64,000 nt of DNA from UBA4408 sp002389785 (lineage in GTDB: Bacteria; Bacteroidota; Bacteroidia; UBA4408), in contig DAORJK010000005.1 in assembly GCA_035438985.1 (NCBI GenBank), positions 176,006 through 240,005 of the forward strand. Direction: 5' to 3'. The position numbers were made by a program, and so were the translations under genes. Of this stretch, positions 25,132 to 32,138 are shown one piece after another. Below the pieces are notes generated by a model that was not told the origin of the DNA, searched no databases, and saw only the letters and a program-made list of their open reading frames with translations. Numbering within the stretch: position 1 is the first letter of the stretch; each line of letters starts with the position of its first letter.

Positions 25132-26232
25132 TTATTTTTTGTAAAATAAATTAATTTTTTCAATTACGTAATTTACTTCTTCGTCGCTTAGTTGAGGATA
25201 AACCGGTAAACTTAAAATAGTTTCGCATTGCTTTTCTGTTACCGGAAAGTCACCTTTCTTGTAGCCCAAATATGCCGCAGCATTTTGTAAATGAATGGGT
25301 ACCGGGTAATGTATTTTTGTATCCACACCCTGCTCAGCTAAGAATTTCATCAAATCGTTTCTTTGTTCTGATTGAAGGATGAAGGTATGGTATACTGCGT
25401 ATTCCTTATCGGTATCTGTAGGTAAATATAAAGGTAAATTTTTAAGTCCTTCACGATACATAGCAGCGATGCTTCTTCGGCGAGCGTTCCATTTTTCGAG
25501 CTCGTTGAATTTTACATTTAATATAGCCGACTGCAAATTATCGATTCGTGTATTAAAACTCCAAAAATCAACTTCATCTCTGCTGCTGTGTCCGTGAGTA
25601 CGGGCTTTTGTAAGGTATGCATGAAGTTGCTCATCGTTAGTTGTTATAACTCCACCATCACCACAAGCTCCTAAGTTTTTTAACGGATGTAAACTAAACG
25701 AGCCGGTAGTTCCAAAAGAGCCCACTGATTGGTTTTTGTATCTTGCTCCTACCGCTTGTGCTGCGTCTTCAATGACATGCAAATTATGTGCTTTAGCGAG
25801 TGCCATTATAGCATCCATATCGGCGGGACGCCCGGTTAAATGAACCGGAATGATAGCCTTGGTTTTTTTAGTGATTCGCTTTTCTATTTCTATGGGATCG
25901 ATGTTGTAATCTTGTCGAACATCAGCGAATACCGGAGTTGCACCTGCTAATGCTATGCTTGAAGCAGAAGCGAGGTATGAGTTGGGAGCAGTAATAACTT
26001 CATCGCCGGCTCCAATACCTAGAGCGCGCATGGTTAAAATCATGGTATCGGTACCATTACCTACCCCAATTGCAAATTTAGTTTGGCAAAGTTCAGCAAA
26101 TCGTTTTTCAAATTTTTGTGTTTCTTCTCCTAAAATAAATTGGCCGTTGTCTAATAAATTACCAATAGCGTCAAGTATATTTTGTTTAATTTCTTTATGT
26201 TGAATTCCCAGATGGATGTAGTTTACTTTCAT
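25132..26232 (-). CDS. DegT/DnrJ/EryC1/StrS sugar aminotransferase
   Basis: This 366-residue PLP-dependent enzyme transfers an amino group to a keto sugar nucleotide. The PLP lysine is Lys185 in SFSLHPLKNLGACGDGG, and the ring-stacking acidic residue lies in HVIEDAAQA. The start MKVNYIHLGIQ is supported by the overlap with the end of a duplicated GxxExxY tail (ATGA at 26229-26232). A truncated copy of its first codons lies just upstream. No sugar 4,6-dehydratase or oxoisomerase sits alongside, so the substrate is uncertain. Confidence 0.88.
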   Translation of the reverse strand: MKVNYIHLGIQHKEIKQNILDAIGNLLDNGQFILGEETQKFEKRFAELCQTKFAIGVGNGTDTMILTMRALGIGAGDEVITAPNSYLASASSIALAGATPVFADVRQDYNIDPIEIEKRITKKTKAIIPVHLTGRPADMDAIMALAKAHNLHVIEDAAQAVGARYKNQSVGSFGTTGSFSLHPLKNLGACGDGGVITTNDEQLHAYLTKARTHGHSSRDEVDFWSFNTRIDNLQSAILNVKFNELEKWNARRRSIAAMYREGLKNLPLYLPTDTDKEYAVYHTFILQSEQRNDLMKFLAEQGVDTKIHYPVPIHLQNAAAYLGYKKGDFPVTEKQCETILSLPVYPQLSDEEVNYVIEKINLFYKK

Positions 26233-26312
26233 TTTATTGAACGCTGATGACGCGGATTTTGCGGATTTACACTGATTTTATTTTCGTTACTGAAGATCTT
26301 TCTCTTAAACTC
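26186..26312. repeat. Direct repeat, copy 1 (127 bp)
   Basis: This stretch matches 26357-26483 at a constant offset of 171 bases with only a few mismatches (for example at 26191 and 26198). It covers the first ~15 codons of the aminotransferase gene and the last ~28 codons of a GxxExxY frame. Weaker similarity continues past 26312. Confidence 0.9.
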
Positions 26313-26345
26313 AACACTAATTCCAAAATTAAGCAATTGCATCAT
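26229..26345 (-). pseudogene. 3' fragment of a second GxxExxY gene
   Basis: From 26345 to 26229 a 38-codon frame (MMQLLNFGISVEFKRKIFS...RHQRSIK) reproduces the C-terminus of the intact GxxExxY protein encoded at 26400-26846. The body of the gene is missing. Its stop overlaps the real aminotransferase start as ATGA, the same junction seen in the intact copy. Confidence 0.75.
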
Positions 26346-26403
26346 AAAAAATATCGTTAATCTCTTTACGTTGAATTCCCAGATGGATGTAGTTTACTTT
26401 CAT
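26329..26403 (-). pseudogene. 24-codon truncated copy of the aminotransferase start
   Basis: An ATG at 26403 opens MKVNYIHLGIQRKEINDIFYDAIA and stops at 26329. The first 11 residues equal those of the intact aminotransferase. The rest (EINDIFYDAIA versus EIKQNILDAIG) is homologous but diverged, so it looks like the remnant of a related aminotransferase gene rather than a fresh copy. Confidence 0.7.
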
Positions 26404-26483
26404 TTTATTGAACGCTGATGACGCGGATTTTTCGGATTTACACTGATTTTATTTTCGTTACTGAAGATCTTTCTCTTAAACTC
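26357..26483. repeat. Direct repeat, copy 2 (127 bp)
   Basis: This is the partner of 26186-26312. It contains the start of the truncated aminotransferase and the end of the intact GxxExxY gene. The portion 26410-26439 is a GAACGCTGATGACGCGGATT element that also appears inverted at 26864-26902. Confidence 0.9.
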
Positions 26484-26846
26484 TGGTTTTTTACCAAAAT
26501 TGAGTAAAAGTCCTATTTCCAATTCTGTTGCCTTTAAATAATTTATTAATTGAGCTTCATGCTCTTCAACTAATGACTCTGCAGCTTTTATCTCAAGTAT
26601 TACAGAATCTTCAACTAGGATATCGGCAAAATACTGTCCCACTTTCTGTTCTTCATAAAATACTTCAATTGGTAATTGAGCAACACAGAAAAGTCCCTTC
26701 TTTCTTAACTCAATTAGTAGCGCATTTTCGTAAACCTTTTCTAGAAAGCCATAACCCAGCTGATTATAGACATCATAATAAGCTTTTATAATTTTATCCG
26801 TAAGATCTGAATGTTTTAATGAACTCATGTTTTTAATTGCATTCAA
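26400..26846 (-). CDS. GxxExxY family protein
   Basis: This 148-residue protein has the family signature GFLEKVYE (GxxExxY) near residue 34 and the conserved core VGQYFADILVEDSVILEIKA, which looks like a PD-(D/E)XK-type nuclease motif (D...ExK). Family members are abundant and patchily distributed in Bacteroidota and have no known function. The last ~17 residues (ISVNPKNPRHQRSIK) are encoded by a dispersed DNA repeat, not by the usual family C-terminus. Repeat copies flank the gene in opposite orientation, suggesting that it entered this glycan cluster as a cassette. Confidence 0.85.
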   Translation of the reverse strand: MNAIKNMSSLKHSDLTDKIIKAYYDVYNQLGYGFLEKVYENALLIELRKKGLFCVAQLPIEVFYEEQKVGQYFADILVEDSVILEIKAAESLVEEHEAQLINYLKATELEIGLLLNFGKKPEFKRKIFSNENKISVNPKNPRHQRSIK

Positions 26847-26863
26847 TAGATTCTATAGAAACT

Positions 26864-26902
26864 AATCCGCACAAATCCGCATAATCAGCGTCATCTGCGT
26901 TC
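26864..26902. repeat. Inverted copy of the GxxExxY flanking repeat
   Basis: Read on the minus strand, this element starts GAACGCAGATGACGCTGATT. Over the first 30 positions it matches 26410-26439 at 26 and 26239-26268 at 27. Being in the opposite orientation, it forms an inverted-repeat frame around the GxxExxY gene. Confidence 0.75.
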
Positions 26903-26911
26903 TATATAATT

Positions 26912-27892
26912 TTACTCCAAATGAATGTGTTGCATTAGTTTTACGTTGAAGTATTTATCGTCGCTCAGGGAGTTGGGTATTAATCCTTGTTCGAATGCTT
27001 TTTTTAAATCGCTGGCGGCGTCTTCAATGGTATGCTTGGCAACGAAGCCTATGTCGTTTTTAATTTTTTCGGAGGAGATGTGATAAGATCGTAAATCGTT
27101 GGTTGGTGTGGTAACAATGTTTACATTTTGTCCTACTACATTTTTTACCATTCCGGCAATCTCGCTTATAGTATGATTTTCGAAACCTGCATTCCAAATT
27201 TTACCTGCTATTTTTTCTTTTGGCAATTCAAGTAACATGCAATACAAATCTGTCATGTCTTCGATGTGTATGTTCGGACGCTTTTGAGTGCCACCAAATA
27301 CAGTTATTTCACCTTTGTTGATGGCTAAATTGGTTAAAATATTCACCGATAAATCGAGGCGCAGGCGTTTTCCATAACCACACACTGTAGCAGGACGAAT
27401 GGTGCAAGTAGTAAAATCGTCTGATTGAAATGGTGCCAATAATTCTTCGCACATGGCTTTAAATTTCGAATAATCGGTAAGTGGTTCTAATTCCATTCCT
27501 TCGTGTACATTGGGCTCTTCTTTAATTCCATACACACTTGAAGAAGAAGCATAAATAAAACGTTTCACTCCGGATTCCTTTGAAATACGCACCAAGGGTT
27601 CAAAAGCATCCAAATTAATTGATTTACCTAAAGATGGATTTAATTCAAAACTTGGGTCATTACTAATACAAGCCAGGTGAATCACCGCATCTTGATCTTT
27701 CAGTATTTTTTTCAGTAAATCCTGATCGCGAATATCTCCCTTTACAGCGTTTAAATTAGGGTGATTGGGTAATACATCACGACCATAAATCATTAAATCA
27801 AGTACGGTAACGTTGTATCCTTTGTTAAGTAATTTGGGCACTAGCACTGAGCCCACATATCCGGCGCCTCCGGTAATAAAAATATTTTTCAT
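26912..27892 (-). CDS. NAD-dependent epimerase/dehydratase (extended SDR)
   Basis: This 326-residue SDR has the Rossmann motif TGGAGYVGS at residues 7-15, an acidic NAD-selecting residue at the end of beta-2 (VTVLDLM), SSSSVYG and the YSKFK catalytic pair. It belongs with nucleotide-sugar epimerases, dehydratases and reductases. The closing KYFNVKLMQHIHLE tail is unusual and may be acceptor-specific. It is the second gene of the leftward run, separated from the methyltransferase gene by a 188-base gap with a probable promoter. Confidence 0.82.
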   Translation of the reverse strand: MKNIFITGGAGYVGSVLVPKLLNKGYNVTVLDLMIYGRDVLPNHPNLNAVKGDIRDQDLLKKILKDQDAVIHLACISNDPSFELNPSLGKSINLDAFEPLVRISKESGVKRFIYASSSSVYGIKEEPNVHEGMELEPLTDYSKFKAMCEELLAPFQSDDFTTCTIRPATVCGYGKRLRLDLSVNILTNLAINKGEITVFGGTQKRPNIHIEDMTDLYCMLLELPKEKIAGKIWNAGFENHTISEIAGMVKNVVGQNVNIVTTPTNDLRSYHISSEKIKNDIGFVAKHTIEDAASDLKKAFEQGLIPNSLSDDKYFNVKLMQHIHLE

Positions 27893-27986
27893 GTACTGGT
27901 TTAAATTTAATTGTTATTGATTTCAACTAATTAACCTAGCCATTTAGGAAAAAGCAGTGGCAAGTAAAGCAGCAAAAATCGGAGTG

Positions 27987-27994
27987 CAAATATA
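27987..27994 (-). promoter_or_regulatory. Candidate -7 element for the leftward SDR gene
   Basis: The minus strand reads TATATTTG, a perfect -7 box, about 95 bases before the ATG at 27892. The -33 region is weak. The box sits in the only sizeable gap of this leftward gene run. Confidence 0.4.
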
Positions 27995-28080
27995 ATTTAA
28001 AAAACGAAAGGAAACACAGGTTAGCTAAGTATTTTACACTTGCAAATGCCTGCAAATAAATGGTGCAATTTGAATCAATC

Positions 28081-28905
28081 TTAAGCGTTAAAACGAGTAG
28101 CTTTTACAGTAACTTCGAATGTTTTATTTGGGAAATATTTGGTTGGATAGCTTGCATTGAAACTTCCATTGATATAAATGGCGCAAAGTGTATTCGAAAC
28201 GCGGTAAATTTTTTTGCGGTGTTCGTCACTAGGGGCACCGTCCATAATACCTGCAAACACCGGCCAATTAATATTTTCGGTACTTTTTCCATAGTCGTGC
28301 CACACAATGATGGAATTTTCGTTTTTGAGTAACTTAAAGGCATTTTGGGTATCAATCTTCACTCCTTCGTATTCATGATCGGCATCTACAAAAATCAAAT
28401 CAAACTGCCTTTCCAGTTTTGTAAAGTCGTAGGTTTGGGTGTTGTGCTCAATGAAATTAATGTTCTTGGCATTCTTCAAAAAAACACGTGAAGTATTAAT
28501 TACTTCAGCCGGCAAGCCAATAGCTTTCATTTCGGCATTTGAAAAGCTTAAAGAAGTAGTGTTATTGGTTACTTGACTAATGTTGGCAATGCTTTCTCCT
28601 CTCCACGAACCAAATTCAATGTACTGGCAATTATCGTAACGAAGGGCCAGTTTTTTAAGCAGGGCAATATCGCTAATTAAGGAAGTTCCTTCGAGAAAGC
28701 TGTAACTGTTTATTTTTTCTTCAAAATTGGGAAACAATTCTAATAAATCGATGGTTTTTAAACCTTGTGGAAGCCGGTAAGTTTGTATAACTTTATTTTT
28801 AGCAACCAGTTCACGTGTAACGTTAAATAAGGCTTTGCTTAGTTCGCCGGTATTGGTGATGCAGAGTTTAATAAAAGTAAACAACAAACGAATGTATCGA
28901 ATCAT
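28081..28905 (-). CDS. Class I SAM methyltransferase (Methyltransf_24-like)
   Basis: This 274-residue protein has motif I YIEFGSWRGES, then DLIFVDADHEYEGVKID and a following IIVWHDYGK. These are the hallmarks of Methyltransf_24 and macrocin-O-methyltransferase-like enzymes, in which the Asp and His residues bind a metal. Targets in surface-glycan clusters are usually sugar hydroxyls. It is the most upstream gene of the leftward cluster and is divergent from the T9SS gene at 29010. Confidence 0.75.
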   Translation of the reverse strand: MIRYIRLLFTFIKLCITNTGELSKALFNVTRELVAKNKVIQTYRLPQGLKTIDLLELFPNFEEKINSYSFLEGTSLISDIALLKKLALRYDNCQYIEFGSWRGESIANISQVTNNTTSLSFSNAEMKAIGLPAEVINTSRVFLKNAKNINFIEHNTQTYDFTKLERQFDLIFVDADHEYEGVKIDTQNAFKLLKNENSIIVWHDYGKSTENINWPVFAGIMDGAPSDEHRKKIYRVSNTLCAIYINGSFNASYPTKYFPNKTFEVTVKATRFNA

Positions 28906-28931
28906 TTATCTTATTTTAAAAAATTAGTCGG

Positions 28932-28939
28932 CAAATATA
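28932..28939 (-). promoter_or_regulatory. Candidate -7 element of the methyltransferase gene
   Basis: The minus strand reads TATATTTG within the context GGCAAATATA (plus strand), identical to that at 4971-4980. No TTG is present at the N19 spacing. It lies about 30 bases before the ATG at 28905. Confidence 0.35.
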
Positions 28940-29009
28940 CTATTAATGCTGTATTTGGGTTGAGGGTAATTTTTGTATTTTTTATGGTTACTTTTGAAAA
29001 TATAATACT

Positions 29010-31601
29010 ATGAAAAGAATTTTCACAATAGTTGTCTTGATGATGTTACTTCATACATTAAGCATCCCAGCCCAAACTTTTTATAAAACTTTTGGAACGG
29101 GAACGACTACGGAATATGGATCAGCTATTGCTATTGCTCCAAATGGAAAAATAGTTATTGGTGGTTCAATGAATAATTTTTGTTTTGTGTCATTGCTTGA
29201 TTCTACAGGAAGTATTGTGTTATGGACTCGGAAATTCACTTTAGATTCAAGTTATGTAAATCAGGTTAGCTCTATAGAAATTACACCCGATAATTATATA
29301 ATTGGAACTACTGATGTACTATGTTCGACTCCTAAATTTTGCGGCACCGGTTATTTTAAAATTGATTTTAGTGGTAATTTCTATTTTAACAAAACTGTAG
29401 TAAGCAATAACAATAAATTTACTTTAAAAAAAATATTCCCCATTTCGTCAAGCAGCTATGTTGGAGTTGGTATGAATTATACAAGTTCAGGTACCCATGC
29501 CGATTGGAAATTTCTTAAAATAAATTCCAGCACTGGAGCAGTTACCTATCAAAGCGGTTTGATTGATGAAGAACATGCCGGTTTACCCGGGTACCTGGAT
29601 GATATATTTTCAACAACCACCTTGCATAATAATTATTTTTATTTCTCTGGACGCATTTACGCAGGTGGAACTGGTGCTGAAAGCATGCGACCTAATATTG
29701 TTAAAATGGATACAAATTTTACAGTAGTTTGGTCAAATTTTTATTTTAAGGATGAAAATTCTTCAGCTCGAATTTATCCCTTCGATTTGGAAGCTTATGA
29801 CGACTCTATTATTGTTACATATGCAGGAGACATGAATGGAACGGGTCCTGCTTTTAGTTGCGGGTTGATTAAGCTTAAAACAGATGGAACAGTGTTATGG
29901 CAGAAGAATTTAGATTTGTCAAATTCAAGCAACGATCATCCATCAAGAGTGATGGTTACTTCAGATGGTTATCTAATTTTTGGAGTAAGCAATTTTTTAT
30001 CTGTTGGAAACAGAGACTTTTTTTTAATTAAAACCAATCGAAACGGTCAAGTAATTTGGAGTAAAACTATAGGAACTAGTTCTCTTGAACAGGCTGCATC
30101 AATTAGTTGTGGAGCAGCACAACTCTACAATGGTTATATTTACTTTACTGGAGAAACAAATGCAGGAAATAATAAGATAGTAGTAGGAAATGTAACTCTA
30201 AATGGGTCGGTTTCTTGTATTTCAGAAACATCTCAAACAATAGCAAATACAACAATTCCAAATTATCAGCAAGCGAATACACAACGTGTAGAGTTACCAA
30301 ATACTATTTCAGTTGCTTCGGTACCAACCTACCCTACCAATCTCACGAACAATTGTTTTAGTTTTTCATTAGGAGTAGATACTATTTTATGTTCTCCAAT
30401 AAATTTTACTTTACAAGTCCCGACTATAGCTGGAGCTTTGTACGAATGGAATACGGGTGATTCGAGCAATGTTATAACAGTTCAAGACAGCGGTTTATAT
30501 TACTTAAAAATTACCTCCAATTGTTGTTCCTTTGTAGATAGTATTCGCATCAGTAAATCACTTCCGTTGCAAAAGAATCAATTAATCATTCTTTGCGCAG
30601 GAGATTCGCTACAAGTTGGAAATAACTATCACTCATTTGCAGGAAATTATATTGATACAATATCCACGAATTTTGGTTGTGACTCAATTGTCAAAACACA
30701 GTTAGCGCTTTACCCCACTCACTTTGCTTTATCCAAAACTTTATGCAAAGGTGATTCTATATATTTTAATTCAAATTATTTACAAGCTTCTGGAATTTAC
30801 TATGATACTTTGAGTTCAGTGTTGGGTTGTGATTCTATCGTCTCTTTAAATCTTCAAATACAAGAAACTGGTCAATTATCTGTAACCGGAGATACACTCC
30901 TATGTAAAGGAGATAGTACAATTTTAATAGCACATGGAGCCCTAACCTATCAATGGAGTCCTCAAAATAGCCTTGACGAAATTGATGCTAACACAGTAAT
31001 GGCAGCTCCTTCAAGTAACACCATTTATACTTTAATTGGCAAAAATGGATTTTGTTTTGATACAACCACTATAAGTATTTCTGTGCTGAATAATCCTAAA
31101 ATTAATCCATTATATTCCATTTCTCCTTGCTTATTAAATGTTCAGTTTCAAAACCAAAATCCAAGTATTCAAACTTGTAATTGGAATTTTGGAGATGGTT
31201 ATCTAAGCGAATTATGCAATGCCGTTCATCAATATTCAGCGGAGGGAAACTATACTATAAATTTAAATGTTGAGTTTAATAATGGGTGTAAACAAGACAC
31301 CTCTTTTACTTTAAAAGTTAGTAAAGATGAAGGGGAAGGAAAAATTACTCAATCCAATTATTTTACTCCTAATTCAGATGGAGTAGATGATATATTCTAT
31401 TTTTCGAATGGTATTGCTTGCGATTATATTAGCTTTGAAATTTATTCGGTGTTAGGTCAGTTTATTTACAAAAGCACAGCTGTTGAAAAAGGTTGGAATG
31501 GTTCAAATCAGGGCGGTGCAATATGTACATTTGGAACCTATTTCTATATTGTTAAAACCGCCACCAAAAACTATTTTGGGTTTGTTGAATTGATTCGCTA
31601 A
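29010..31601 (+). CDS. T9SS type B sorted protein with beta-propeller-like N-terminus
   Basis: This 863-residue protein has a signal peptide (MKRIFTIVVLMMLLHTLSIPAQ). Repeated strand-turn blocks over about residues 25-400 (for example GKIVIGGSMNNFCFVSLLD and GQVIWSKTIGTSSLEQAA) resemble a beta-propeller. Several ~70-residue Ig-like modules with paired Cys and GDS motifs follow, then a PKD-like domain (WNFGDGYLSE). It ends in a type B sorting domain (FTPNSDGVDDIF). The N-terminal half is clearly related to the 1289-residue protein encoded convergently at 32139-36008. Role probably adhesin or glycan-associated surface protein. Confidence 0.83.
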   Translation: MKRIFTIVVLMMLLHTLSIPAQTFYKTFGTGTTTEYGSAIAIAPNGKIVIGGSMNNFCFVSLLDSTGSIVLWTRKFTLDSSYVNQVSSIEITPDNYIIGTTDVLCSTPKFCGTGYFKIDFSGNFYFNKTVVSNNNKFTLKKIFPISSSSYVGVGMNYTSSGTHADWKFLKINSSTGAVTYQSGLIDEEHAGLPGYLDDIFSTTTLHNNYFYFSGRIYAGGTGAESMRPNIVKMDTNFTVVWSNFYFKDENSSARIYPFDLEAYDDSIIVTYAGDMNGTGPAFSCGLIKLKTDGTVLWQKNLDLSNSSNDHPSRVMVTSDGYLIFGVSNFLSVGNRDFFLIKTNRNGQVIWSKTIGTSSLEQAASISCGAAQLYNGYIYFTGETNAGNNKIVVGNVTLNGSVSCISETSQTIANTTIPNYQQANTQRVELPNTISVASVPTYPTNLTNNCFSFSLGVDTILCSPINFTLQVPTIAGALYEWNTGDSSNVITVQDSGLYYLKITSNCCSFVDSIRISKSLPLQKNQLIILCAGDSLQVGNNYHSFAGNYIDTISTNFGCDSIVKTQLALYPTHFALSKTLCKGDSIYFNSNYLQASGIYYDTLSSVLGCDSIVSLNLQIQETGQLSVTGDTLLCKGDSTILIAHGALTYQWSPQNSLDEIDANTVMAAPSSNTIYTLIGKNGFCFDTTTISISVLNNPKINPLYSISPCLLNVQFQNQNPSIQTCNWNFGDGYLSELCNAVHQYSAEGNYTINLNVEFNNGCKQDTSFTLKVSKDEGEGKITQSNYFTPNSDGVDDIFYFSNGIACDYISFEIYSVLGQFIYKSTAVEKGWNGSNQGGAICTFGTYFYIVKTATKNYFGFVELIR

Positions 31602-31653
31602 TTCACCTAAATCAAATAATTTTAAAATAATACTTTTATTACATTCTTATTTT

Positions 31654-32127
31654 ATGAATAGAAATATCTATTATGCAAATCGCTTACGAGAAGTTTATTT
31701 AAACGGTAAATTGATTGCCAATACAAATTACCAAGAACAAATACTTACCATTGAATGGAAAGATGCAACTAAGAAAATTGGTGAGCTGAATAGCATTGCT
31801 TTGCTCCTATTTCACATTTGTTATTATTTAAAAGGAATACAACAAGTGTTGGATGGTGGACCACTTGAAATTAAAGACAAATATAGTTTTACTATGCCCG
31901 AAATTAAATCATCGGAAGACTGGGAAAAACTAGTTAAGGATTTTTTAAGCTGTGCTGCAAGCTTTGCTGATTCAGTGGAACAACTAAATGATGAGATTTT
32001 TGACAATGTGTTTGTTGATGAAAAATATGGTAATTATCAACGAAATCTTGAAGCTGTAATTGAGCACAGCTATTACCATTTGGGGCAAATTTGTTTGATC
32101 AATAAAATGATTCAACAAGGATATTAA
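31654..32127 (+). CDS. DinB-family protein (DUF1572-like)
   Basis: This 157-residue four-helix-bundle protein has three spaced histidines, His54 (LLLFHICYYL), His138 (EHSYY) and His142 (YHLGQI). They form the metal triad of DinB/YfiT-like proteins. The family includes bacillithiol and mycothiol transferases, but most members are uncharacterised. It sits 52 bases after one T9SS gene and 11 bases from the end of the other, which is convergent. No functional link to them is evident. Confidence 0.8.
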   Translation: MNRNIYYANRLREVYLNGKLIANTNYQEQILTIEWKDATKKIGELNSIALLLFHICYYLKGIQQVLDGGPLEIKDKYSFTMPEIKSSEDWEKLVKDFLSCAASFADSVEQLNDEIFDNVFVDEKYGNYQRNLEAVIEHSYYHLGQICLINKMIQQGY

Positions 32128-32138
32128 GCTAGTGAAGT

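Noticed and set aside
26186..26902. Insertion sequence around the GxxExxY gene
   Set aside because: There is no transposase and no target-site duplication I could define. Only a repeat-flanked cassette is supported.
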